A DNA stretch of 12,159 nt from Thermococcus sp. (lineage in GTDB: Archaea > Methanobacteriota_B > Thermococci > Thermococcales > Thermococcaceae): NCBI GenBank assembly GCA_027035445.1, contig JALVUT010000145.1, positions 1 through 12,159 of the forward strand. The letters run 5' to 3'. Shown here one piece after another: positions 7,097 to 12,159 of the stretch. The notes below the pieces were generated by a model. That model made no database searches. It saw nothing but the letters and a program-made list of their open reading frames with translations, and had not been told where the DNA came from. The position numbers were made by a program, and so were the translations under genes. Numbering within the stretch: position 1 is the first letter of the stretch; every line of letters begins with the position of its first letter.

Positions 7097-8575
7097 ATGC
7101 AGGTGAACACAGAGAACAGAGCCTACGACATGGCCTATGCCAAGAGGGCCATGATGGTGGTCGTTGTCCTGCCCCTGCTCGTTATGTACACGGAGGCTAT
7201 GCTCATGCCTGCCCTACCAACGATACAGAAGGAGTTTGCGATAAACCCGAACGACGTCAGCTGGGTACTCACCATATACCTGCTTGTTGGAACCGTCAGC
7301 GCCGCCATCTTTGGAAAGCTTGGTGACATGTACGGTAAGAAGAAGATGTTCCTTCTGGCCTTGAGCTTTTACACTATCGGTGTCGTTTTAAATGGCTTTG
7401 CACCCGACTACCACTGGCTCCTCGTTTCAAGGGGTGTGCAAGGGCTTGGAATGGCAATCTTTCCTCTGGCATTCAGCCTTGTCCGCGAGGAGTTCCCACC
7501 GAGTATGGTGCCTCAGGTTCAGGGAATGATAAGTGCGATGTTCGCAGTGGGAATGGTGATAGCACTCCCACTCGGTGCATGGGTCACTCAAAACTACGGC
7601 TGGCGCTGGACCTATCACTCGGCCGCTCCATTTGCGGTGCTGATGTTCTTCCTCGCCTGGAAGATTCTTCGGGAGAGTCGCTATATCAACCCCGGAAAGG
7701 TTGACTGGCCCGGAGCTCTGTTCCTGGCGGTTGCGGTAGTTCCTGCCCTTGTGGCTGTTACCAGAGCGCCTAATATAGGCTGGACCGCTGGACAGACGCT
7801 CATTCTCTTTGGGATAGCGGTAGCAGGGTTTGTCATTCTCACCCTCTGGGAGAGAAGGGTTGAAAACCCGCTCATGCCCCTCCCTATAATAACCTCCCGG
7901 AACCCGGCCATAGTTAACGTCGGCATAACCTTTGCGGCCTTCGGCATCTCCATGATGAGCCAAGCAAACACCTACATCTTTCAGATGATACCCCCATACG
8001 GCTTCGGCAAGACCATACTCGAAAGTGGTCTTCTCATGACCCCAATGGCCGCAGTAATGCTTGTCGTTGCCCCCCTTGCCGGCAAGCTCATGCCGAAGGT
8101 TGGTGCAAGACCCCTGGCTGTCACTGGGGCACTTACGGCCAGTGCAGGTCTAGTGGTACTGGCGAAGTACGTTACCCAGCTGTCATTGTGGCAGTTTGTG
8201 GGTATGATAACCGTTGTCGGAACCGGGATAACGCTGATGAACATCTCCCTCATCAACGTGCTGGTCTTCTCCGTTCCGCCAAGGGTTATGGGGATAGCCA
8301 CCGGAACCAACAGTCTGTTCAGAAACTTCGGCTCAACCTGGGGGCCGGCAATAGCCGGAACCGTCATGAGCACTTACTACACCCTTCTCCACATCCCGGG
8401 GGTTCCTGTGACGATAAGGATCCCAACATCAAAGGCATACGAAGTGCTCTTTGGGGTTTCTTCGGCCATATTCCTCTTGCTTGCCCTCCTGGCCCTCGCG
8501 ATAGTTGAGGTCATGAAGAGAGGAAGGATAATGGAGGTCGAGGAAAGCGGGGAGAAAGAGGTCACCGTTTCCTGA
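7097..8575 (+). CDS. MFS multidrug exporter, DHA2 (EmrB/QacA-like, 14 membrane helices)
   Basis: A 492-residue integral membrane protein. I count 14 hydrophobic segments, as expected for the DHA2 drug:H+ antiporter subfamily rather than 12-helix DHA1. The opening MYTEAMLMPALPTIQKEF, the SWVLTIYLLV stretch in helix 2 and motif A GKLGDMYGKKK (residues 73-83) are typical of EmrB/QacA-type exporters. The segment GMVIALPLGAWVTQNYGWRW corresponds to the helix 5 motif C region. The tail (about 475-492) is charged and cytoplasmic. The likely role is proton-driven efflux of hydrophobic or amphiphilic compounds; the substrate cannot be read from sequence. ATG at 7097 follows GGTGAT by 6 nt. The longer open frame back to 6959 lies on top of the helicase gene and is rejected. 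It is divergent from the helicase and convergent with the alcohol dehydrogenase, with only 3 bp between stop codons. Confidence 0.92.
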   Translation: MQVNTENRAYDMAYAKRAMMVVVVLPLLVMYTEAMLMPALPTIQKEFAINPNDVSWVLTIYLLVGTVSAAIFGKLGDMYGKKKMFLLALSFYTIGVVLNGFAPDYHWLLVSRGVQGLGMAIFPLAFSLVREEFPPSMVPQVQGMISAMFAVGMVIALPLGAWVTQNYGWRWTYHSAAPFAVLMFFLAWKILRESRYINPGKVDWPGALFLAVAVVPALVAVTRAPNIGWTAGQTLILFGIAVAGFVILTLWERRVENPLMPLPIITSRNPAIVNVGITFAAFGISMMSQANTYIFQMIPPYGFGKTILESGLLMTPMAAVMLVVAPLAGKLMPKVGARPLAVTGALTASAGLVVLAKYVTQLSLWQFVGMITVVGTGITLMNISLINVLVFSVPPRVMGIATGTNSLFRNFGSTWGPAIAGTVMSTYYTLLHIPGVPVTIRIPTSKAYEVLFGVSSAIFLLLALLALAIVEVMKRGRIMEVEESGEKEVTVS

Positions 8576-8578
8576 CTT

Positions 8579-9715
8579 CTACTCCCCCCTGTATATTTTG
8601 AAGTAGAGTCCTCTAATCTCCTCCGGTTCCGCCTCGATAGGATTGAACGAGGCCAGTCCATCCCTGTAGGCCTCCTTCGCCATCTTCCCAACCTTTGAGA
8701 GAAAGACTTCCTCATCTACCAGTTCCCTCAGTCCGGGAACTTTCAGTGCTCTGTTTAGGCCTTTCACTGCATCTATCAAGTCCTTGGCAGTCTTCATACC
8801 AAGCTTCCCTGCTATCTCGGCATAGCGCTTCCTCGCATACTCGCTTTTACTTGCGTTGAACTCCATAACATAGGGTAGGAAAATCGCATTGAGCAAGCCA
8901 TGGGGTCCCATCCAGGCAGCCTTATGGCTCATTGCATGGCACAGACCGAGGCGCGCGTTCAGGAACGCTATGCCAGCCATTGTGGCCGCGTAGTGGATTC
9001 TGGCCCTGGCCTCCTCGTCGCCCTTGACCGAGAGCGGGAGCCACTTGTAAACGGTCTTTATCGCCTGGATCGCCATCACGTCGCTGAAGGGGTTTGCAAC
9101 TTTCGTCGTGTAGGCCTCTATCCCGTGGACGAGCACATCCAGCCCGGAGTTCCTCGCCACTTCAGAAGGCATCGTCCTTGGGAGTCGAGGATCTAGTATG
9201 GCAGTGTCCGGCGCTATATCCGGCGTCACTATGTTGTACTTGACGTCTCCCTTCTTCAGCACGCTGGCAGCAGAAACCTCGCTCCCTGCACCGCTCGTTG
9301 ATGGTACCGCGATCAACGGCGTCCTGAGTCTGGGAACCGGTTTGGGTCTTGAAAAGCGGTCGATGAGTGCTATCTCGTCGAAGTTAAGCTCCGGAGCGTC
9401 GTAGAAAACCTTGAGGGCTTTAGTTGTGTCGATAACGCTCCCCCCGCCGATCGCGATGAGAAGCTCCGGCTTAAACTCCCGGACCTTTGGCAGGAACCCT
9501 TCGATTACCTCTACACTGGGCTCCGCCGGCAGGCCGGCTATCGAGAAGACCTCGGCCCCCGCCTCCCTCGCATAGTCCTCGGCCTCACTGAGAAAACCAT
9601 ACCTCTTAATTGAGTTTGAGGCAAGTATGAGGACGCGCTCGTAGCCTCTGACTTCTTTTGAAATGGCCCCCAAGCTCCCCTCTCCTTCCAGGATCTTGGT
9701 CTTCAACCGGAACAT
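8579..9715 (-). CDS. Iron-containing (group III) alcohol dehydrogenase
   Basis: A 378-residue NAD(P)-dependent oxidoreductase of the Fe-ADH family, which interconverts alcohols and aldehydes or ketones. The cofactor loop GGGSVID is at residues 90-96, and VPSTSGAGSE follows at about 137-146. Metal ligands match the FucO pattern: D193 and H197 in LDVLVHGIEAYTT, H260 in CHAMSH, H272 in GPHG, with the conserved extra His H264. The spacing from H260 to H272 is two residues shorter than I expect from FucO. The length is usual for the family. The substrate is not evident. ATG at 9715 is chosen over the upstream GTG/ATG candidates because GGTGGTG lies just upstream and family homology begins there. 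It follows the MFS gene by 34 nt, so it is probably co-transcribed, though TTAAAAGC (9746-9753, minus) could be an own weak TATA box. Confidence 0.92.
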   Translation of the reverse strand: MFRLKTKILEGEGSLGAISKEVRGYERVLILASNSIKRYGFLSEAEDYAREAGAEVFSIAGLPAEPSVEVIEGFLPKVREFKPELLIAIGGGSVIDTTKALKVFYDAPELNFDEIALIDRFSRPKPVPRLRTPLIAVPSTSGAGSEVSAASVLKKGDVKYNIVTPDIAPDTAILDPRLPRTMPSEVARNSGLDVLVHGIEAYTTKVANPFSDVMAIQAIKTVYKWLPLSVKGDEEARARIHYAATMAGIAFLNARLGLCHAMSHKAAWMGPHGLLNAIFLPYVMEFNASKSEYARKRYAEIAGKLGMKTAKDLIDAVKGLNRALKVPGLRELVDEEVFLSKVGKMAKEAYRDGLASFNPIEAEPEEIRGLYFKIYRGE

Positions 9716-9745
9716 AGACACCACCCAGGTAAAGTTGCACACTGA

Positions 9746-9753
9746 GCTTTTAA
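9746..9753 (-). promoter_or_regulatory. Possible internal TATA box (TTAAAAGC) for the alcohol dehydrogenase
   Basis: TTAAAAGC overlaps the stop codon of the upstream MFS gene and is about 30 bp from position 9723, giving a leader of about 8 nt containing the GGTG ribosome binding site. The match to the archaeal TATA consensus is weak, so read-through from the MFS promoter is equally possible. Confidence 0.3.
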
Positions 9754-10955
9754 CGTTCTCGGAGAATCGGGAATAACGCCAGGAATATCACTATGGACGC
9801 CAGTGTAAAGTCCACAGCGAAGCCGAACCCCTCAACAATCAACCCGCTTATCAGGTTGCCAATTATCGCACCCACGGAGCTAACCAAGTTGTAGGCACCT
9901 ATCAAAGATCCACGCTTCTCCGGAGGTGCCCGATGGGGGATTATCGATGATGTGGAGATACTTATGTAAGACCAGGTGTAGCCGGCTATGAAATAGGAGA
10001 CGAATGCAAGAATAAGGAAAACACTCCCCCTCACAAAAGTGGACATCGCCAGTAAAAGGAAAGAGGCACCCCTTAAGCTCAAGCCCCGCTTAAGCGCCCC
10101 GTAGCTCCCTGTCTCCCTCAGCCTTAGCCCCACGCGGGTGTACAGGTAGGCTGAGATGGCGGAGTTCGCGATACTCATGATGTAGAGTTCCGTTGCCCCG
10201 AGCCCCCTGTTTTTCAAGAGCACCGGGAACTGGGTGAAGTAGAGCATGGCCCCTATCCAGAAGAGAACAGTGGAGGTGTAGAGCCTTCCAAATCCCCCCG
10301 TGGATAACCTTGGCAGATGGGTTATCATGTTTGGTAAATAGCGGAATTTTTCAACCACGTACCCCGCGTATACCCCAAGAACCCGTCTGTCAACGTGTAT
10401 GGGCACTTCCCGTATGGTTTTAGCCCCCAGGGGAAGGGATAATAACCCGATGATTCCCAAGGCTGTGAATATCCCCCTCAAGCTGAGTAACTGGGCCAGC
10501 AGCAGGCCCAAAACCATCCCCACGCCCCATGCCCACCCACCTATCTCGTTAAACCTTCCTATCGCGTAGTCCCAGTCTTCCAGACGAAAGGCTTTGGTTA
10601 TTATGAGGATGGGGACGGGTATCGTTGAGGCTATGAAGAATGTATAGAGGGCGTTTACCACCATCACCTGGTGGACGTTCCTTGCAAGGGCAAATAGGAT
10701 AGAGGTCATGGAGGTGCCAAGAAAACCGGCAAGGAGAAAAACCTTTCTCCTGTTGAGCCTGTCACTCAGCCTTCCCCAGAAGAGGCCACCCAACATTGAT
10801 GCGGTACTGCCTATTGCGTTCACGGCCCCTACCTCGGCAGGACCGCCGCCAACGTTCATCGTGAGGAGTGGGATTAACGGAGCGGCCCCGCCGGTTGATA
10901 CCTTGAACGGAACAAAGGAGTAGAACCACTTTCCTGGGTCCGGCCGGTGTTTCAT
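9750..10955 (-). CDS. MFS transporter, 12-helix type, substrate unknown
   Basis: A 401-residue membrane protein from the ATG at 10955. Motif A is clear in GRLSDRLNRRK (residues 61-71). About 12 hydrophobic segments are seen, with a longer loop (about 190-220) between helices 6 and 7, the normal MFS midpoint. In the second half, PHRAPPEKRGSLIGAYN resembles the segment before helix 11 in sugar or drug-type MFS proteins. The substrate and direction of transport are unknown. The ribosome binding site for this ATG is weak (GGGCGG). An in-frame GTG at 11027 would add 24 mostly basic residues and coincides with the transcript start predicted from TATA TTTTTAAA (11051-11058), so a leaderless GTG start is a real alternative. 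The alcohol dehydrogenase lies 34 nt downstream, suggesting the pair handles one compound and its alcohol or aldehyde form, but that is inference. Confidence 0.85.
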   Translation of the reverse strand: MKHRPDPGKWFYSFVPFKVSTGGAAPLIPLLTMNVGGGPAEVGAVNAIGSTASMLGGLFWGRLSDRLNRRKVFLLAGFLGTSMTSILFALARNVHQVMVVNALYTFFIASTIPVPILIITKAFRLEDWDYAIGRFNEIGGWAWGVGMVLGLLLAQLLSLRGIFTALGIIGLLSLPLGAKTIREVPIHVDRRVLGVYAGYVVEKFRYLPNMITHLPRLSTGGFGRLYTSTVLFWIGAMLYFTQFPVLLKNRGLGATELYIMSIANSAISAYLYTRVGLRLRETGSYGALKRGLSLRGASFLLLAMSTFVRGSVFLILAFVSYFIAGYTWSYISISTSSIIPHRAPPEKRGSLIGAYNLVSSVGAIIGNLISGLIVEGFGFAVDFTLASIVIFLALFPILRER

Positions 10956-11050
10956 CTGCCGCCCTTTTTCAAGGGTTTTGAGGGTTGTTATCTTTCTCTT
11001 CTGCGGGCGGCCCTTCAAAATTTTCACCCCGGGTTGGGGAGGGGAAGGGG

Positions 11051-11058
11051 TTTAAAAA
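11051..11058 (-). promoter_or_regulatory. TATA box (TTTTTAAA) of the MFS-alcohol dehydrogenase unit
   Basis: TTTTTAAA on the minus strand, 30 bp before about 11028. It implies either a leaderless GTG start at 11027 or a leader of about 72 nt before the ATG at 10955. It lies just after the T-run that probably ends the acidic-protein transcript. Confidence 0.5.
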
Positions 11059-11067
11059 TTTGATGTT

Positions 11068-11074
11068 AAAAAAA
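11068..11074 (-). terminator. Poly-T terminator after the small acidic protein gene
   Basis: Seven consecutive T on the minus strand begin 13 nt after the acidic-protein stop codon, preceded by a C-rich stretch. Archaeal polymerase ends transcripts at such T-runs without needing a hairpin. The next promoter on this strand lies directly after it. Confidence 0.55.
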
Positions 11075-11086
11075 GAGGGGGGACGC

Positions 11087-11263
11087 TCAATCTTCGTCGT
11101 CCCAGTCCTCCTCGTCCTCCCACTCTTCCTCCTCTTCGTTCCACTCTTCCTCCTCGTCCTCCCACTCCTCGTGGGCCTCCTCAACGGCGTCGAGGGGCTC
11201 GAACTCTTCCTCCTCTTCCTCAACCTTCTTGGACTGAACCTTCTTCTTGGGCGGGTAGTACAT
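11087..11263 (-). CDS. Small, highly acidic protein with heptad-spaced tryptophans
   Basis: A 58-residue protein that I do not recognise from any named family. The first 13 residues are basic (MYYPPKKKVQSKK, five Lys). From residue 15 on, 32 of 44 residues are Asp or Glu. Trp occurs at 34, 41, 48 and 54, the first three spaced exactly seven apart, forming near-tandem units WEDEEEE, WNEEEEE and WEDEED. There is no signal peptide, Cys or membrane segment, so it is cytoplasmic and probably disordered or partner-folded. The charge split suggests binding to a basic protein or mimicry of nucleic acid, but this is inference. ATG at 11263 is chosen because GGAGGTG lies 6 nt upstream; the GTG at 11272 falls within that site. 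It is a monocistronic unit with its own TATA box and terminator. The strong ribosome binding site and clean signals argue that it is a real gene despite low complexity. Confidence 0.75.
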   Translation of the reverse strand: MYYPPKKKVQSKKVEEEEEEFEPLDAVEEAHEEWEDEEEEWNEEEEEWEDEEDWDDED

Positions 11264-11274
11264 ATCGACCACCT

Positions 11275-11290
11275 CCCCTCTTTTGAGGGG
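11275..11290 (-). promoter_or_regulatory. 5'-leader hairpin overlapping the acidic-protein ribosome binding site
   Basis: On the minus strand CCCCTC, loop AAAA and GAGGGG form a perfect 6-bp stem. Its 3' arm shares two bases with GGAGGTG (11270-11276). The predicted transcript start is near 11290, so the hairpin would be the very 5' end of the mRNA and could modulate ribosome access or RNA stability. Confidence 0.5.
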
Positions 11291-11312
11291 CGTTCATCTA
11301 GCCTCTGAAGAG

Positions 11313-11320
11313 TTTAAAAA
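11313..11320 (-). promoter_or_regulatory. TATA box (TTTTTAAA) of the small acidic protein gene
   Basis: TTTTTAAA on the minus strand lies 30 bp before about 11290 and about 27 nt further before the ATG at 11263. It is the same octamer as at the MFS promoter downstream. Confidence 0.6.
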
Positions 11321-11415
11321 GGTTTCTATCCAGATTTATGGCAATAACTCCGTCTCCTAATGATTTTAGGGACCAGAACAAATGTTAGGCATGAATAACG
11401 GTCTTACCCAGGGGA

Positions 11416-11442
11416 AAGGTTTATATACTCATGATAAACCTT
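11416..11442. promoter_or_regulatory. 9-bp inverted repeat enclosing the PLP-enzyme TATA box
   Basis: AAGGTTTAT (11416-11424) and ATAAACCTT (11434-11442) are exact reverse complements around a 9-nt spacer. The left arm contains most of the TATA box TTTATATA (11420-11427). The layout suits a dimeric repressor that blocks TBP/TFB binding, or two opposed TATA boxes. Confidence 0.6.
11420..11427 (+). promoter_or_regulatory. TATA box (TTTATATA), main promoter candidate for the threonine-synthase-like gene
   Basis: A strong archaeal TATA box preceded by purine-rich GGGGAAAGG that could serve as BRE. It predicts a transcript start near 11450 and so a leader of about 95 nt, long for Thermococcales. 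Confidence 0.6.
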
Positions 11443-11499
11443 CATTGACTTCCCTCAAAAAATGAAGGGAGTAACACTGGCGACGTAAAAGGAAAATGT

Positions 11500-11507
11500 T
11501 GTATAAG
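11500..11507 (+). promoter_or_regulatory. Second TATA-like box (TGTATAAG) nearer the PLP-enzyme gene
   Basis: TGTATAAG predicts a start near 11530 and a leader of about 15 nt carrying the GGTGG ribosome binding site. It would explain the gap between the stronger TATA box at 11420 and the ATG at 11545. The consensus match is poorer than the upstream one. Confidence 0.4.
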
Positions 11508-11544
11508 TGTGTTTGAATGAAAACAAGCAATCTGGTGGCCGGAA

Positions 11545-12159
11545 ATGGAGGCCGAAAACGACTCCGATGATGACGGTGGCCCCCCCGTAAGGATCCCTCT
11601 CCTCGAGGAGGCCCTTGGAGTTGAGAGGATCTACGTAGACTACGAAGGAAGAAACCCAACGGGAACCCACAAGGACAGGATTGCCAGAGCCCACGTGGAA
11701 AAAGCCGTCAGGGAAGGATATTCTGCCGTTACCGTGGGCACCTGCGGGAACTATGGCGTCTCCATCGCCTACTATGCCCAGCTCTACGGCCTGAAGGCTT
11801 TCATTTTTGTCCCGGCCGGTTACACCCTTGAACGGACCGGTGAGATGAAGGCCCTTGGCACGGAGGTGATCCCCTGGCCGGGAACCTATGAGGATGCCGT
11901 GAGGGAGAGCAGGCGCTTCGCCCTCGCAAACGGCATCTACGATGCAAACCCCGGAAGTCATCCCGATGTTGACTACGCAGGCTATTCATTGATAGCGGGG
12001 GAGATACTGCGCGGAGTGAAGCCCGATGCGGTCTTTGTCCCGGTCGGGAACGGCACCACCCTCGCGGGAATCTGGCACGGCTTCCGCGGGAAGGCAAACC
12101 CTAGGATGGTTGGCGTTACGACTTCCCTCGGCAACCAGCTCCTCTGGGAGTTCTATGGG
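11545..12159 (+). CDS. Threonine-synthase-like PLP-dependent enzyme, N-terminal 205 residues (right edge)
   Basis: The open frame continues past the right edge. It is a fold-type II PLP enzyme: NPTGTHKDR holds the Schiff-base lysine K43, CGNYG (67-71) occupies the substrate/carboxylate loop where threonine synthase and relatives have SGN, and VGNGTT (166-171) is the phosphate-binding Gly loop. The segment MKALGTEVIPWPGTYEDA is typical of threonine synthase and threonine/serine dehydratases. Unlike many archaeal threonine synthases it lacks an N-terminal zinc-ribbon (no CxxC); instead it opens with a short acidic MEAENDSDDDGG. That, plus Cys replacing Ser before GN, means the substrate may differ from O-phosphohomoserine; a beta-replacement or lyase role is possible. 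The start at 11545 is set by GGTGG 6 nt upstream and an in-frame stop at 11518. The dyad-enclosed TATA box upstream suggests regulation, perhaps by amino-acid supply. Confidence 0.85.
   Translation, partial: MEAENDSDDDGGPPVRIPLLEEALGVERIYVDYEGRNPTGTHKDRIARAHVEKAVREGYSAVTVGTCGNYGVSIAYYAQLYGLKAFIFVPAGYTLERTGEMKALGTEVIPWPGTYEDAVRESRRFALANGIYDANPGSHPDVDYAGYSLIAGEILRGVKPDAVFVPVGNGTTLAGIWHGFRGKANPRMVGVTTSLGNQLLWEFYG

Larger units (their letters stand above)
11264..11544. other. Divergent intergenic region between the acidic protein and the PLP enzyme
   Basis: The largest gap in the window. It holds the leftward TATA box and leader hairpin, the rightward dyad and TATA box, and a second weak TATA box. 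The stretch 11321-11410 shows no signal that I can read. No tRNA, C/D-box RNA or conserved small gene was seen here. A coding run of 8 codons (11462-11488) is the only short frame inside the long predicted leader. Confidence 0.5.

Noticed and set aside
7009..7110. 34-residue N-terminal extension of the Lhr frame
   Set aside because: It runs through both divergent TATA boxes, and the TATA spacing points to the ATG at 7008.
11391..11465. 24-codon frame MNNGLTQGKG... over the PLP-enzyme promoter
   Set aside because: It contains the TATA box itself, lacks a ribosome binding site, and would precede the predicted transcript start.
11452..11471. Possible hairpin TTCCCT...AGGGAG in the PLP-enzyme leader
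   Set aside because: Only six pairs including a G-T wobble around a 10-nt loop; too weak to claim.
11566..11573. ATGATGA resembling a C-box of a C/D guide RNA
   Set aside because: No CTGA D-box follows at suitable spacing, and the site is inside the PLP-enzyme coding region (Asp codons).
11455..11961. 168-codon minus-strand frame opposite the PLP enzyme
   Set aside because: It is antisense to clear fold-type II PLP motifs and crosses the promoter region.
1..12159. CRISPR arrays, tRNA or rRNA genes, insertion sequences, toxin-antitoxin pairs
   Set aside because: No regularly spaced repeats, cloverleaf-like segments, transposase motifs or paired small genes were found on reading both strands.

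Overview
The window looks like a chromosome segment of a hyperthermophilic euryarchaeon of the order Thermococcales, most likely Thermococcus. The signs are dense genes with short gaps, GGAGGTGA-type ribosome binding sites 4-7 nt before ATG, archaeal TATA boxes (TTTATAAA, TTTATATA) about 25-30 bp before predicted transcript starts, an Lhr-type helicase, and an archaeal-family P-loop ATPase whose N-terminus begins MLFNPKPK. This assignment rests on gene content and signals read by eye, not on a database search.

Layout. (1) Positions 1-1899, minus strand: two linked exported proteins, one a transglutaminase-like protein with a PsbP-like C-terminal domain, the other a signal-peptide protein cut by the left edge. 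(2) 2017-3072, plus: an M20-family zinc hydrolase resembling LysK/ArgE deacylases. (3) 3121-4185, plus: an archaeal P-loop ATPase with a winged-helix-like C-terminus. A perfect 27-nt palindrome ends directly at its ATG, and a 16/21 degenerate copy lies 5 nt after its stop codon. (4) 4225-7008, minus: an Lhr-type SF2 helicase, divergent from (5) 7097-8575, plus: a 14-helix DHA2-type MFS exporter. (6) 8579-10955, minus: an MFS transporter followed by an iron-type alcohol dehydrogenase, probably co-transcribed. (7) 11087-11263, minus: a 58-residue, extremely acidic protein with evenly spaced Trp. (8) 11545 to the right edge, plus: a PLP-dependent threonine-synthase-like enzyme, cut by the edge, behind a TATA box inside a 9-bp inverted repeat.

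The genes do not form one pathway. They are mostly housekeeping or metabolic units in short operons. The most unusual parts are the palindrome-bracketed ATPase gene, which may be a small mobile or self-regulated unit, the heptad-Trp acidic miniprotein with a hairpin at its ribosome binding site, and the dyad-embedded promoter of the PLP enzyme. No RNA genes, CRISPR arrays, insertion sequences or replication origin were recognised. No stretch longer than 300 bases lacks a gene; the largest gap, 11264-11544, holds two opposed promoters.
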